Assembly (NCBI RefSeq): GCF_900110245.1
Contig: NZ_FOCZ01000010.1
Coordinates: 124,001-188,000, forward strand
Direction of reading: 5' to 3'
Length of the DNA: 64,000 nt
DNA from: Niastella yeongjuensis
Lineage (GTDB): Bacteria; Bacteroidota; Bacteroidia; Chitinophagales; Chitinophagaceae
In this document: one piece after another, positions 53,083 to 62,697 of the stretch
Numbering within the stretch: position 1 is the first letter of the stretch
How the letters are laid out: each line of letters starts with the position of its first letter
The notes under the pieces: generated by a model
Databases searched by the model: none
Seen by the model: the letters and a program-made list of their open reading frames with translations, nothing else
Told to the model about the DNA's origin: nothing
Translations under genes and position numbers: made by a program

Positions 53083-56000
53083 TTATAAACCTGCACCATG
53101 ACAGTTCTTGAACTTCTTGCCACTACCGCAAGGACAAGGATCGTTACGACCAACTTTGGGGCCTACACGAACCGGCTCATGCTTGATGGGTTCATCACTG
53201 AACTGGTCATTTTCATCTGCTGCATAATCTTCACCACGGGCATCGATCTCTTCTTTATTGGCACGCATGCGGCTCATGTCGGTCTTTTGTTCATGACCTT
53301 CACGGATCTGCTGAGGATTCTGTTGTTCAACAGGTATACCGGCATGGCATAAGAAGCTGATGATGTCTTTGTTTACATCACTGTCCATTTGTTTAAACTG
53401 ATCGTAGGCAGTGATCTTATAAATAACCAGTGGATCTTTTTGTTCCAGGTATGCTGTTTGTACGCTTTGTTTCAGGTCATCCATGGCACGCAGGTGCTCT
53501 TTCCAGGCTTCATCTATAACTGCGAGGGTTATTTGTCTTTCCAGGGCGCTGATGAGCTCACGGCCACTTGTTTCAAGCGTTTTGTTCAGACTGGCCAGTA
53601 CCTGTAAGCCTTTTTTGTTATCAGTGAAAGGAACCACTACATTTTCGATGTGGCTGCCCTGTGATGTACGGATGTTCTGGAATACCGGTACTGCCTGCTT
53701 TTGCAGCTCTTCGGTTTTATGCTGATAACGGCCAACCGATTCCTGGTATAATTTCTCAGCCAGGTCGTTTGCTTTGTCTTTTTCGAATTCTTCCTGGGTA
53801 ATGGCAGTGTCTATGCCAAAGTTCACAATGGCTGCCAGTTTAAACCCTTCGTAATCGCTTTGTTCCTGGAATGAATTCACCAGTCCTTCGGCAACAATGT
53901 AGAAGGCGTTATCGAGGTCAAGCGCCAGGCGGTCACCGAACAATGCGTGGTTACGTTTTTTATAAACTACGTTACGTTGTTTATTCATTACGTCATCGTA
54001 TTCCAGCAGGCGCTTACGAATACCGAAGTTGTTTTCTTCTACTTTCTTTTGTGCCCGCTCGATGCTCTTGGTGATCATGCTGTGCTGGATCACTTCGCCT
54101 TCTTTGTAACCAAAACGGTCCATGATGCTGGCGATACGCTCACTGCCAAACAAACGCATCAGGTCATCTTCGAGCGATACATAGAATTGAGTGGTACCAG
54201 GGTCGCCCTGGCGACCGGCACGACCACGCAACTGGCGGTCTACACGGCGGCTTTCGTGGCGTTCAGTACCAATGATGGCCAAACCACCCGCTTCTTTAAC
54301 GCCGGGTCCGAGCTTGATATCGGTACCACGACCGGCCATGTTGGTGGCAATGGTAACCGCACCGGCCAAACCGGCTTCAGCTACTACCTGTGCTTCACGG
54401 GCGTGTTGTTTGGCGTTTAATACGTTGTGCGGGATCTTTTTACCCTGCATCATTTTACTCAGCAATTCACTCACTTCCACGTTGGTGGTACCAACCAGTA
54501 CTGGCCGGCCTGCCGCACGCAGTTTTTCTATTTCTTCAATAACAGCTTTGTATTTTTCGCGTTTGGTTTTGTATACGAGGTCTTCCTGGTCTTTACGGAT
54601 AGCCGTTACGTTAGTTGGAACGGTTACCACATCCAGTTTGTAAATATCCCAGAACTCACCGGCTTCGGTTACCGCAGTACCCGTCATACCGGCCAGTTTG
54701 TGATACATACGGAAATAGTTCTGTAAGGTAATGGTAGCGTAGGTTTGTGTAGCGGCTTCGATCTTCACATTTTCCTTGGCTTCAATGGCCTGGTGTAAAC
54801 CATCGCTGTAACGGCGGCCATCGAGAATACGACCGGTTTGCTCATCTACGATCTTTACCTGACCATCCATAACTACGTATTCCACATCTTTGTCGAACAA
54901 CGTGTATGCTTTCAGCAATTGTTGTACGGTGTGAATACGATCGGCCTTGATGGTATATTCGTTCAGGACTGCTTCTTTGCTTTGCAATTTTTCTTCAGCT
55001 GAAAAATCGCTTTTGTCGATTTCTGCCAGGTGGTAGCCTATGTCGGGCAGTACGAAAAACTCAGTGTCTTCACCGGCGCGGGTGATGGCCTGAATACCTT
55101 TATCGGTTAAATCAACGGAGTTGTTCTTTTCATCAATGTGGAAGAACAGGTCTTCGTCAACCAATGGCATTTGTTTCTGCTGATCGGCCAGGTAATAGTT
55201 TTCTGCCTTTTGCAGTTTTACCCTGGTACCGGGTTCACTCAGGAACTTGATCAACGCGCTGTGTTTGGGCAAACCACGGAAGGCGCGCATCAATGCCAAA
55301 CCACCTGATTTCGGATCATCATCACCTCCTTCAAACATCTTCCTGGCATCGATCAGGTTTTTGTTCACCACCTGCTTTTGCATTTCGAACAGGTTGCGAA
55401 CGCGATCGCGTAAAATATGATATTGCTGGTCTTCACCGCGGGGTACCGGGCCGGAAATGATCAATGGTGTACGTGCATCATCGATCAATACGCTATCCAC
55501 CTCATCCACCATGGCGAAGTGGTGTTTGCGTTGCACCATTTCTTCCGGCGTATGCACCATGTTATCGCGCAGGTAATCGAAACCGAATTCGTTGTTGGTA
55601 CCGTAGGTAATATCGGCCTGGTAAGCTTGTCTTCTTTCAGTACTGTTGGGCTGGTGTTTGTCGATACAGTCAACGGTAAGACCCAGCCATTCGAAAATGG
55701 TTCCGTTCCACTCAGAGTCACGTTTGGCGAGGTAGTCGTTCACGGTTACAATGTGAACACCGGCGCCAGCCAGGGCATTGAGGTAAGCCGGCAGGGTAGA
55801 AACCAGGGTTTTACCTTCACCGGTTGCCATTTCTGAAATTTTACCCTGGTGCAATACCGTACCACCTATCAACTGTACATCGTAGTGTACCATGTTCCAG
55901 GTGATCTGGCTACCACCGGCATTCCAGCTGTTTTTGAAAACAGAGTTATTGCCTTGTATGGTAATGTATTCTTTTTTTACACTGAGCTCGCGGTCGAGTT

Positions 56001-56403
56001 CGGTTGCAGTAGATACCATTTCAGGATTTTCCTTGAAACGGCGGGCTGTTTCTTTCACCACGGCAAATGCTTCGGGGTGAATTTCTTTTAATACTTCCTC
56101 AATTTGCTTATCCCGATCCTTGATCAGGGCATCTACCTGTTGGTAAATGGCATCTTTTCCTACGATATCGCTAAAAGGCAGTTCTTCTGCCTGTTTATTT
56201 AAACTGGCTATTTCACTGTCAATTTTTTCCAGGTGCGCTTTTATCCGGCTTTTGAATTCCTGGGTTTTGTTGCGCAACTGATCGTTAGATAGCGACTGGT
56301 AAGCGGTAAAGTGTTTGTTGATTTGGTCTACAAGCGGACGAATTACATTGATGTCTTTCTCCGATTTGCTTCCCCCGAACATTTTTGACAGAAAACCTAA
56401 CAT
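53083..56403 (-). CDS. secA: Preprotein translocase ATPase SecA
   Basis: 1106 residues, the long Bacteroidota form. Motor ATPase that drives preproteins through SecYEG. Walker [17 protein letters not shown]-like [23 protein letters not shown]2 motif [13 protein letters not shown], the helical-wing and scaffold regions, and the C-terminal zinc SEC-C motif [13 protein letters not shown]. The leader of about 50 nt has a TACCTTTG box (56450-56457). Confidence 0.98.
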   Translation of the reverse strand: MLGFLSKMFGGSKSEKDINVIRPLVDQINKHFTAYQSLSNDQLRNKTQEFKSRIKAHLEKIDSEIASLNKQAEELPFSDIVGKDAIYQQVDALIKDRDKQIEEVLKEIHPEAFAVVKETARRFKENPEMVSTATELDRELSVKKEYITIQGNNSVFKNSWNAGGSQITWNMVHYDVQLIGGTVLHQGKISEMATGEGKTLVSTLPAYLNALAGAGVHIVTVNDYLAKRDSEWNGTIFEWLGLTVDCIDKHQPNSTERRQAYQADITYGTNNEFGFDYLRDNMVHTPEEMVQRKHHFAMVDEVDSVLIDDARTPLIISGPVPRGEDQQYHILRDRVRNLFEMQKQVVNKNLIDARKMFEGGDDDPKSGGLALMRAFRGLPKHSALIKFLSEPGTRVKLQKAENYYLADQQKQMPLVDEDLFFHIDEKNNSVDLTDKGIQAITRAGEDTEFFVLPDIGYHLAEIDKSDFSAEEKLQSKEAVLNEYTIKADRIHTVQQLLKAYTLFDKDVEYVVMDGQVKIVDEQTGRILDGRRYSDGLHQAIEAKENVKIEAATQTYATITLQNYFRMYHKLAGMTGTAVTEAGEFWDIYKLDVVTVPTNVTAIRKDQEDLVYKTKREKYKAVIEEIEKLRAAGRPVLVGTTNVEVSELLSKMMQGKKIPHNVLNAKQHAREAQVVAEAGLAGAVTIATNMAGRGTDIKLGPGVKEAGGLAIIGTERHESRRVDRQLRGRAGRQGDPGTTQFYVSLEDDLMRLFGSERIASIMDRFGYKEGEVIQHSMITKSIERAQKKVEENNFGIRKRLLEYDDVMNKQRNVVYKKRNHALFGDRLALDLDNAFYIVAEGLVNSFQEQSDYEGFKLAAIVNFGIDTAITQEEFEKDKANDLAEKLYQESVGRYQHKTEELQKQAVPVFQNIRTSQGSHIENVVVPFTDNKKGLQVLASLNKTLETSGRELISALERQITLAVIDEAWKEHLRAMDDLKQSVQTAYLEQKDPLVIYKITAYDQFKQMDSDVNKDIISFLCHAGIPVEQQNPQQIREGHEQKTDMSRMRANKEEIDARGEDYAADENDQFSDEPIKHEPVRVGPKVGRNDPCPCGSGKKFKNCHGAGL

Positions 56404-56449
56404 GATATAGCTGTTAATTATTTTTGAAAGTAAATCACAACAATTGTTA

Positions 56450-56457
56450 CAAAGGTA
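56450..56457 (-). promoter_or_regulatory. -7 box of secA
   Basis: TACCTTTG on the minus strand, about 50 nt before the start. No TTTG at the normal distance. Confidence 0.45.
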
Positions 56458-56696
56458 CCGAACACCTGATCAAAAGGAATGCTACAGTTTGGCAGCGAGC
56501 CAATTTGACAGGGACGTCAAAGGTAAGAAAAAGCAGGCAGTTGGCAGTGATAGAAGTCAATGGTTTGCAGGCAATAGCTTGGATTTTAAGCACCATTTTT
56601 TTATATGGTGGAAATGAACCATGTAAGAGCGCCCGCCTGCCTTTGCCGGTTGCCTGTTTTCCGCCCTGAATGGGCGCCAAAGAGGTGTCAGACTCT

Positions 56697-56832
56697 AGTG
56701 GAATGGTCAGGAAGTGCTTTGGTAGTTGTCTGAATATTGTCTGGATATTGTCTGTGGATGCCCCTTACAGTACTATTCCCGACTGTCCTCAGACAGTTCC
56801 CGGACAACCTTCAGAGCATCCCACTACAATTA
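56697..56832. repeat. Intergenic quasi-repeat palindrome (TTGTCTGGATA words)
   Basis: Left half repeats TTGTCTGAATA, TTGTCTGGATA, TTGTCTGTGGA; right half has the inverse words CTCAGACAG and CCGGACAA. Ends AGTGG and CCACT close a long imperfect hairpin. It resembles the other quasi-repeat sites in design, but its words are different. Confidence 0.65.
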
Positions 56833-56950
56833 CCTGGCAATAAGACCACCATTACCCCGCCGGTTTGCTACCCTTCCGCTACAATCCCCGGTCACTGATT
56901 TGTGAAGGATTTAAGTTAGTTCATTGACTACCAATGGCTGTTGACCTGGT

Positions 56951-58054
56951 TTACACCAATTGATACATATTACCTGGCAGGGCCTGAACAATATTTTGCA
57001 TTTGGAGGTTGAGAACGGCAGTTACCAGCGAACTGGTGCTAAGACCGCACCGCAAATTCAGTTCATCGATGTGCACCGGTTTCTTTTCGCTTAGTATGCC
57101 AACCAGGGTTTGTTCATCGGCATTTAAATTAACAAAGAGTTCTTTTTGGGGCGGAGGATTTTTGTGGGTGGGTTCATTCCAGCCAAGAGATTCTGCCAAT
57201 TCCTGTGCATTGGTGAGTAAAATGGCCTTATTGTTTTTGATGAGCGCGTTGCAACCTGCACTTTTGGCATCGGCTACCCTGCCCGGATAGGCAAATACGT
57301 CGCGATTGTAACCATTGGCCAGCTCCGCGGTGATCATGCTGCCGCCTTTTACGCCGGTTTCAACGACCACTACTGCATCGCACATGCCGGCAACTACCCG
57401 GTTTCGGATGGGAAAGTGGTGCTTTTCTGCTGTAACATCACTAAAGAATTCTGTTATTAAACCGCCGCCCTGTTGAACCATTTCTTTTGCCAGGTTCGTA
57501 TGTTCTGTGGGATACAGGGAATCGAGGCCATGTGCCAGCACCCCTACGGTGGGCGTAGCATGTTGAAGCGCAGCCTTATGCGCAATGGCATCGATGCCAA
57601 ATGCCAGCCCGCTGATAACAAGCACATTATACCGGGCCAGCGCTTCTACCAGGTTTTCAGTGAGGTGTTTACCATATGCCGAGTTCATACGGGTGCCTAT
57701 AACAGCCACTATACGGGAGGTATTGAGGTTGGCATTACCGCGGTAGAATAACATAGTAGGGGAATCGTAACAATGCAACAACCGTTGCGGATAATCGGGT
57801 TGGCTAATGAACAGCGGTTTTATTTTGTACTTCTCTATGAAGTCGATCTCTTTTTCTAGTTTGGCAAAATCCCTGAACTGTTTAATGTGTTGTGCGCGAA
57901 CAGTTCCTATGCCTTCTGTTTTTTCGAGTTGGGAAATGCCTGCCTTGAAGATGGCTTCAGCAGTGTGGAATTGTTCAATCAGTAATTTGGCATGTACGCA
58001 GCCAATTTGAGGCACCTGTGTTAATGCCAGCTGGTAAAGCAGATCGTTTATCAT
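56951..58054 (-). CDS. dprA: DNA processing protein DprA
   Basis: 367 residues. Loader of RecA onto incoming single-stranded DNA in transformation. An N-terminal helix-hairpin-helix pair (IGCVHAKLLIEQF, LEKTEGIGTVRAQHIKQF), the Rossmann-like core (VAVIGTRMNSAYGKHLTENL, VISGLAFGIDAIAHKAAL, GVLAHGLDSLYPTEH, FPIRNRVVAGMCDAVVVVETGVKGGSMITAELA) and a C-terminal winged-helix DML1-like domain. The upstream gene is PorE-like on the same strand. Confidence 0.95.
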   Translation of the reverse strand: MINDLLYQLALTQVPQIGCVHAKLLIEQFHTAEAIFKAGISQLEKTEGIGTVRAQHIKQFRDFAKLEKEIDFIEKYKIKPLFISQPDYPQRLLHCYDSPTMLFYRGNANLNTSRIVAVIGTRMNSAYGKHLTENLVEALARYNVLVISGLAFGIDAIAHKAALQHATPTVGVLAHGLDSLYPTEHTNLAKEMVQQGGGLITEFFSDVTAEKHHFPIRNRVVAGMCDAVVVVETGVKGGSMITAELANGYNRDVFAYPGRVADAKSAGCNALIKNNKAILLTNAQELAESLGWNEPTHKNPPPQKELFVNLNADEQTLVGILSEKKPVHIDELNLRCGLSTSSLVTAVLNLQMQNIVQALPGNMYQLV

Positions 58055-58104
58055 AGCGGTAATATGCCCCCTAATTTACAACTTCCCTTTTTTATAACAG
58101 CAAT

Positions 58105-58140
58105 AAAAAAGCCTCAGTACGGTTTATTTGTACTGAGGCT
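58105..58140 (-). terminator. Terminator after the PorE-like gene
   Basis: AGCCTCAGTAC and GTACTGAGGCT form an 11-bp stem with a 9-nt loop, then six T on the minus strand. It separates this gene from dprA. Confidence 0.92.
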
Positions 58141-58161
58141 GGTAAAATTTATTTTCAATTA

Positions 58162-60069
58162 CTATTGACTAATAACCTGCAATTCTGTTCTTCTGTTTTG
58201 TGCGCGGCCTTCTTCTGTAGCATTATCTGCAACAGGTTGTGTGGCGCCAAATCCTTTAAAGGTGAGGCGTGCCTGTTCAATGCCTTTGCTTACCAGGAAT
58301 TTCACAACAGCCTGGGCGCGGTTATTGGAGAGCGCCAGGTTATCGGCAGCCTTACCAACATTATCTGTATGGCCGCTGATCTGTATTTTAAGGGTAGGGT
58401 TCTCTTTCATTAACTGGAAGATATTATCCAGCTCGATAGTTGATTCGTCTTTCAGATCAAACTTACCCGATTCAAAAAAGATATTCTTCAACACAACGCT
58501 GGCATTGGCTTCAATGGGTTGTAAGGGAATATCGATCTTGTAAGTGCTGTCAGGTGCTTTCTGGCTCAGGGGGAAGTTTTCTGAGAAGAACAGGTAGCCC
58601 CGGCGTTTTACATTGAACGCATAGTCTTTACCAACAGGTAAGGTGATGAGGTAATTGCCGGTAGCATCGGTTTGTACCCTGCTTATTACTTCACGTGTGC
58701 CCAGGTCGGTTAGTTCAACACCGGAGGGCAATCCTTTCAGTGTTTTTTTGTCGAACACCTTTCCTTTTACCCACAGCGTTCTGGCCGGACTGATATCATC
58801 TCGTAATTGAAATGAATACAGGTCAAGCCCGCCCCGGGAATCGGTACGGTCGCTGGTATAATAGGCGGTTTTGCCATCGGCGGCAATAACCAGGCTGCCT
58901 TCATTTTCGATGGTATTGATGGGATAGCCAAGGTTTATTGGTTTGCTCCAGCCCTTGCCCTGTTTTTTTGCCATGAACAGGTCTGAACCGCCATAACCCA
59001 GGTGGCCAGCCGAAGTGAAATAAAGCGTTTGGTTATCGGCATGAATAAAAGGGGCACTCTCATCGCCGATGGTATTTATTTCGGGCCCAAGGTTCTCAGG
59101 ATCGCTCCAGCGGCTATTGGGCAACTGGCGACAAACATACAGGTCCTGGCCGCCATAACCACCGGGGCGGTTGCTGGCAAAATACAGATCGCGTTTATCG
59201 GCCGACAGGCTGGGGGCAGATTCCCAGGACTCCGTATTAATGCGGTTGCCCATGTTTTCGGGTTTGCTCCAGCCTTCGGGTGTTAAGTATGAAATATACA
59301 GATCGCAACTGCCATAGCCATAAGGGAAATTACAACCCGTGAAGATGAGCCACTGCCCGTCCTGTGAAATATTCGAGGCACCTTCGTTCAGGTTCGAGTT
59401 GATGTCACCCGGTAAGGGAGCGGCTTTTGTCCAATGGCCATTTTCAAAATGCGATTCATAAAACTCTTCATTGCCATTTACGCGGCGCGTAAAAATAAAA
59501 TCCTTGTCATCTATGGTAAACGTAGGAAAATATTCAAGGTGGTTGCTGTTGATGCTATCGCCCATATTCTGTGGCGAAAACTTATAATTCCCTGCGGGAT
59601 GCTGGTTGCTGTAATCGATGGCAAACTGATATGTTTTTCGGCGATAATTAGCTGCCTTTTTGCTTTGTGGATTGAGGTTAGGAATAGCCAAAAATTCATC
59701 TATCGCCGTAAGCGCTTTCTGAAATTCACCCATGCCAGCCAGGTTAATGGAATAGGGGAGATCATATTCTTTAAACCAATTGCTGTCTATAGCTTTTGCT
59801 TTCTCGTAGTTTTCAAGCGCAATCGGGTAGTTCTTTTGTTCAGAATACAAACCTGCTATCGATAAGTAAGCCTCCAGGTAGCGGGGGTCTAACTTAATGG
59901 CATCCTGCAGGGTTTTTATACTTTCTGCATAATTTCCATTCATGGCAAAGCTGTAGGCTTTTTCAAAAGAGGCTTTTGCCTTTTTATTTACCTTATCAGG
60001 ATCGTATTGTGCCCGGGCTGAGCAAAAAAGCCCAACCAGCATGGATATTGCAATTAACTTTTTTATCAT
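58162..60069 (-). CDS. PorE-like OmpA protein (TPR, PD40, CRD, OmpA)
   Basis: 635 residues. Signal peptide MIKKLIAISMLVGLFCSARAQ, TPR repeats (ASFEKAYSFAMNGNYAESIKTLQDAIKLDP, YLEAYLSIAGLYSEQKNYPIALENYEKA), four PD40 beta-propeller blades (ISQDGQWLIFTG, LSADKRDLYFASNRPGGYGGQDLYV, IHADNQTLYFTSAGHLGYGGSDLFM, IAADGKTAYYTSDRTDSRGGLDLY), a carboxypeptidase-regulatory-like domain (WVKGKVFDKKTLKGLP) and an OmpA domain (QISGHTDNVGK, EGRAQNRRTELQV). This is the order of PorE, a T9SS envelope component that binds peptidoglycan. The phylum has many such paralogues, so T9SS membership is not proven. Confidence 0.82.
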   Translation of the reverse strand: MIKKLIAISMLVGLFCSARAQYDPDKVNKKAKASFEKAYSFAMNGNYAESIKTLQDAIKLDPRYLEAYLSIAGLYSEQKNYPIALENYEKAKAIDSNWFKEYDLPYSINLAGMGEFQKALTAIDEFLAIPNLNPQSKKAANYRRKTYQFAIDYSNQHPAGNYKFSPQNMGDSINSNHLEYFPTFTIDDKDFIFTRRVNGNEEFYESHFENGHWTKAAPLPGDINSNLNEGASNISQDGQWLIFTGCNFPYGYGSCDLYISYLTPEGWSKPENMGNRINTESWESAPSLSADKRDLYFASNRPGGYGGQDLYVCRQLPNSRWSDPENLGPEINTIGDESAPFIHADNQTLYFTSAGHLGYGGSDLFMAKKQGKGWSKPINLGYPINTIENEGSLVIAADGKTAYYTSDRTDSRGGLDLYSFQLRDDISPARTLWVKGKVFDKKTLKGLPSGVELTDLGTREVISRVQTDATGNYLITLPVGKDYAFNVKRRGYLFFSENFPLSQKAPDSTYKIDIPLQPIEANASVVLKNIFFESGKFDLKDESTIELDNIFQLMKENPTLKIQISGHTDNVGKAADNLALSNNRAQAVVKFLVSKGIEQARLTFKGFGATQPVADNATEEGRAQNRRTELQVISQ

Positions 60070-60184
60070 CTATAGCTTTTATGGTGAAAAGGCAATGGGC
60101 TGGGGGGTATAAAGATAAAATTCCACCCCCGATTAGACGATGATTTCAGCCAAAAAGTTTATAAGAAAGCGTTATAAATGGCCA

Positions 60185-60802
60185 TTAAGGCACGTGAATG
60201 TACTTGTGTAGTTGAAGCGAGAACTCCCACCGTGGATTTTCCTTGATATAGTCAATGATAAGCGGAGTTACCATGGCCGATTTGCTCCATTCCGGCTGCA
60301 GGAATAATTTACAGGAGGGCGATACCAGGGCGGCATACTTTTCAGCCCATTCAAAATCGCTTTTGTTATAGATCACCACTTTCAATTCATTGGCCATGGG
60401 CAGTATTTCAGGCAATGGCGCTTTGAACTTTTTGGGTGATAAACAGATCCAGTCCCAGGAACCGCTGACCGGCCAGGCGCCGGAAGTTTCAATATTGGTG
60501 GCAAAGCCGGCTGCATGCAATGCATCGGTGAGCGCATCGAGGTTATGCATCAACGGTTCGCCCCCGGTAACAATGGCCATACGGCCGGGAAATGCACTGG
60601 CGCCAGTCACTATTTCATCAATTGATTGCAAGGGATGTTTACCGGCATCCCAGCTGTCTTTTACATCGCACCAAACGCAACCCACATCACATCCGCCAAG
60701 GCGAACGAAATAAGCAGCTTTTCCCTGGTGATAGCCTTCGCCTTGTAATGTATAGAAGGCTTCCATTACAGGATATTGTATAGTGGGTTGTGTTGATACC
60801 AT
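60185..60802 (-). CDS. queE: 7-carboxy-7-deazaguanine synthase QueE
   Basis: 205 residues from the ATG at 60802; the frame's first start is GTG at 60808. Radical SAM enzyme that converts 6-carboxy-tetrahydropterin to 7-carboxy-7-deazaguanine for queuosine. The iron-sulfur motif is CDVGCVWC, preceded by FYTLQGEGYHQGKAAYFVRLGG; TGGEPL is the SAM-binding loop. A TAACTTTG box ends five bases before the ATG. Confidence 0.93.
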   Translation of the reverse strand: MVSTQPTIQYPVMEAFYTLQGEGYHQGKAAYFVRLGGCDVGCVWCDVKDSWDAGKHPLQSIDEIVTGASAFPGRMAIVTGGEPLMHNLDALTDALHAAGFATNIETSGAWPVSGSWDWICLSPKKFKAPLPEILPMANELKVVIYNKSDFEWAEKYAALVSPSCKLFLQPEWSKSAMVTPLIIDYIKENPRWEFSLQLHKYIHVP

Positions 60803-60807
60803 AGACA

Positions 60808-60815
60808 CAAAGTTA
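60808..60815 (-). promoter_or_regulatory. -7 box adjoining the start of queE
   Basis: TAACTTTG on the minus strand, full TAnnTTTG match, five bases before the ATG at 60802. Confidence 0.55.
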
Positions 60816-60892
60816 CTGAATGCGCTTTTAGCATCGCCTTCGCTAACACTACTGGCGGGCTGGCATTAGTATATAATTACGTTAATATATTA

Positions 60893-61768
60893 CTAGTTTT
60901 TTTCTATGCAGGCGTTGTAAGTGTTTTTCATCAGCGCGGCAATGGTCATAGGACCAACACCACCTGGCACCGGTGTTATCCACGAGCATTTGGGTGATAC
61001 CGTATCAAACTGTACATCTCCTTTTAAGGCATAGCCTCTTTTTTTAGTAGCGTCGGCAACACGGGTAATACCTACGTCAATTACAATAGCGCCATCTTTC
61101 ACCATGTCGGCCGTAACAAATTCGGGTTTGCCCAGGGCAGCCACAATGATATCAGCTTGCAGACACAGTTCCTTTAAATTTTTGGTGGCTGAATGGCAAA
61201 TGGTAACTGTGCAATTACCAGGATTGGAATTGGCGCTCAGCAGTATGCTCATGGGGCGGCCCACAATATTACTGCGGCCAATCACTACCGCATGTTTGCC
61301 TTTCGTATCTATTTTATAGTGTTCCAGCATCAGCATAATGCCGTGCGGGGTGGCGGGAATAAAAGTAGGAAGACCCTGTACCATTTTTCCAACACTCACA
61401 GGGTGAAAACCATCCACGTCTTTTGAAGGATCGATGGCGTTGATCACCTTCTCATCAGAAATATGTTTAGGCAAAGGCAATTGTACCAGAATGCCATCCA
61501 CATCGGGATTATCATTCAACTTTTCAATTGTTTCCAGCAATTTGAATTCGGTGATGTCATCTTCGAGGCGAATGAGGGTAGAATGAAATCCGATCTCTTC
61601 ACAGGTTCTTACTTTAGAACCAACATACGTTTCACTGGCTCCATTGTTGCCCACCAGTACGGCGGCCAAATGGGGTACTTTTTTACCTTCCGCTACCAAT
61701 TGAGCCACTTTTATTTTCAATTCATCCTTTGTTGCCTGTGATACAAGCTGCCCGTCTAAAATTTTCAT
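60893..61768 (-). CDS. folD: Methylenetetrahydrofolate dehydrogenase/cyclohydrolase
   Basis: 291-residue bifunctional folate enzyme that interconverts methylene-, methenyl- and formyl-tetrahydrofolate. Signature blocks: [18 protein letters not shown] (catalytic Lys), [31 protein letters not shown] and [16 protein letters not shown]. Ends 90 bp before queE; separate -7 boxes suggest separate transcripts. Confidence 0.97.
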   Translation of the reverse strand: MKILDGQLVSQATKDELKIKVAQLVAEGKKVPHLAAVLVGNNGASETYVGSKVRTCEEIGFHSTLIRLEDDITEFKLLETIEKLNDNPDVDGILVQLPLPKHISDEKVINAIDPSKDVDGFHPVSVGKMVQGLPTFIPATPHGIMLMLEHYKIDTKGKHAVVIGRSNIVGRPMSILLSANSNPGNCTVTICHSATKNLKELCLQADIIVAALGKPEFVTADMVKDGAIVIDVGITRVADATKKRGYALKGDVQFDTVSPKCSWITPVPGGVGPMTIAALMKNTYNACIEKN

Positions 61769-61772
61769 GGCG

Positions 61773-61780
61773 CAAAGGTA
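61773..61780 (-). promoter_or_regulatory. -7 box adjoining the start of folD
   Basis: TACCTTTG on the minus strand, with only CGCC between it and the ATG at 61768. TTAG lies 20 bp upstream, a near match to TTTG. Confidence 0.6.
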
Positions 61781-61848
61781 AAGTACTGCGGTAAGTTGCC
61801 CTAACCTGAATAAAAATTTGTTATATCAACAATATTTAAATATGTTTA

Positions 61849-62697
61849 GTGCCTGATTCTGAAAAGCTTGCTGTTTTGAGAAACCTGTTATTGCCATTAT
61901 TTCTTATCCCCTGGCTAGCCAATGGCCAGTCAATACATTACTCACCCGGTACCTTGTATACCGGTTTGGGCGCTTACAGCCATCAGTTTACCCAATCGTT
62001 TTCCTTTCTCGCCAATCAGGCGGCCCTGGGTAATATTTCCAAAACAAGTGCGGGTGTTTATACCGAACAAAAATATGGGTTAAAAGCCCTGTCGCTCTTT
62101 ATGGCCACCGCTGCCATGCCGGTAGGCCGTGGAGGGGTAGGCATCGCTATGCAGTATGCCGGGTTCAACGATTTTAATGAAAGCCAGGCCGGGCTTGCCT
62201 ATGGTAAAAACCTGGGGAAGGTGAGTCTGGGCATTCAGTGTAATTATAATATGATGCACGTGGCTGGTTATGGCAATGATGCGGCAATTGGGTTTGAAGT
62301 TGGCAGTCAGTGGCAGGTGAGTTCAACCCTCATCACCGGTTTTCATATTGCAAACCCCGTGGGTGGGCATTTTCGCAATCATTACCAGGAAAAGCTGGCA
62401 GCTGTTTATCAGTTTGGTGCGGGGTATGAAGTGTCGGCTCAATTACTCCTGAGCGCCGAACTCACCAAAGAAGAAAACCAGCCGGTAAACGTGCAGGCTG
62501 GTTTGCAATATATACTGGTACCCGACAGGTTGTTTGTACGCACGGGCATTACCACCGCCACTACCTCACCCTATATAGGTGTAGGCTGGCAATGGAAAAA
62601 TTGCCGGGCCGATGCCTGTGTGCGTTTTCACCCGCAACTGGGGCTTACACCCGGCTTACTGCTGTTATTTTATGGAAAACAAAAAACGGAACCGTGA
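61849..62697 (+). CDS. Outer-membrane barrel-like protein, function unknown
   Basis: 282 residues if started at GTG 61849; a TTG at 61876 would give a cleaner signal peptide (RNLLLPLFLIPWLANGQ). The rest has SFLANQAALGNIS and many strands with glycines (GGVGIAMQYAGF, AAIGFEVGSQW, VFRTGITTAT), resembling PorV/FadL-type barrels. The stop overlaps the start of the next gene (GTGA), so the two are translationally coupled. No family was named with confidence. Confidence 0.7.
   Translation: MPDSEKLAVLRNLLLPLFLIPWLANGQSIHYSPGTLYTGLGAYSHQFTQSFSFLANQAALGNISKTSAGVYTEQKYGLKALSLFMATAAMPVGRGGVGIAMQYAGFNDFNESQAGLAYGKNLGKVSLGIQCNYNMMHVAGYGNDAAIGFEVGSQWQVSSTLITGFHIANPVGGHFRNHYQEKLAAVYQFGAGYEVSAQLLLSAELTKEENQPVNVQAGLQYILVPDRLFVRTGITTATTSPYIGVGWQWKNCRADACVRFHPQLGLTPGLLLLFYGKQKTEP

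Larger units (their letters stand above)
56404..56950. other. Intergenic region between secA and dprA
   Basis: 547 bp without a gene. It holds the secA -7 box (56450-56457), a CGCCC/GGGCG hairpin near 56662-56676, and the quasi-repeat palindrome of 56697-56832. The rest is unremarkable; a possible 81-codon ORF at 56424 was rejected. Confidence 0.6.

Noticed and set aside
56424-56669. 81-codon ORF in the secA-dprA gap
   Set aside because: Overlaps the secA leader and promoter, no conserved features, and ends near the hairpin region.
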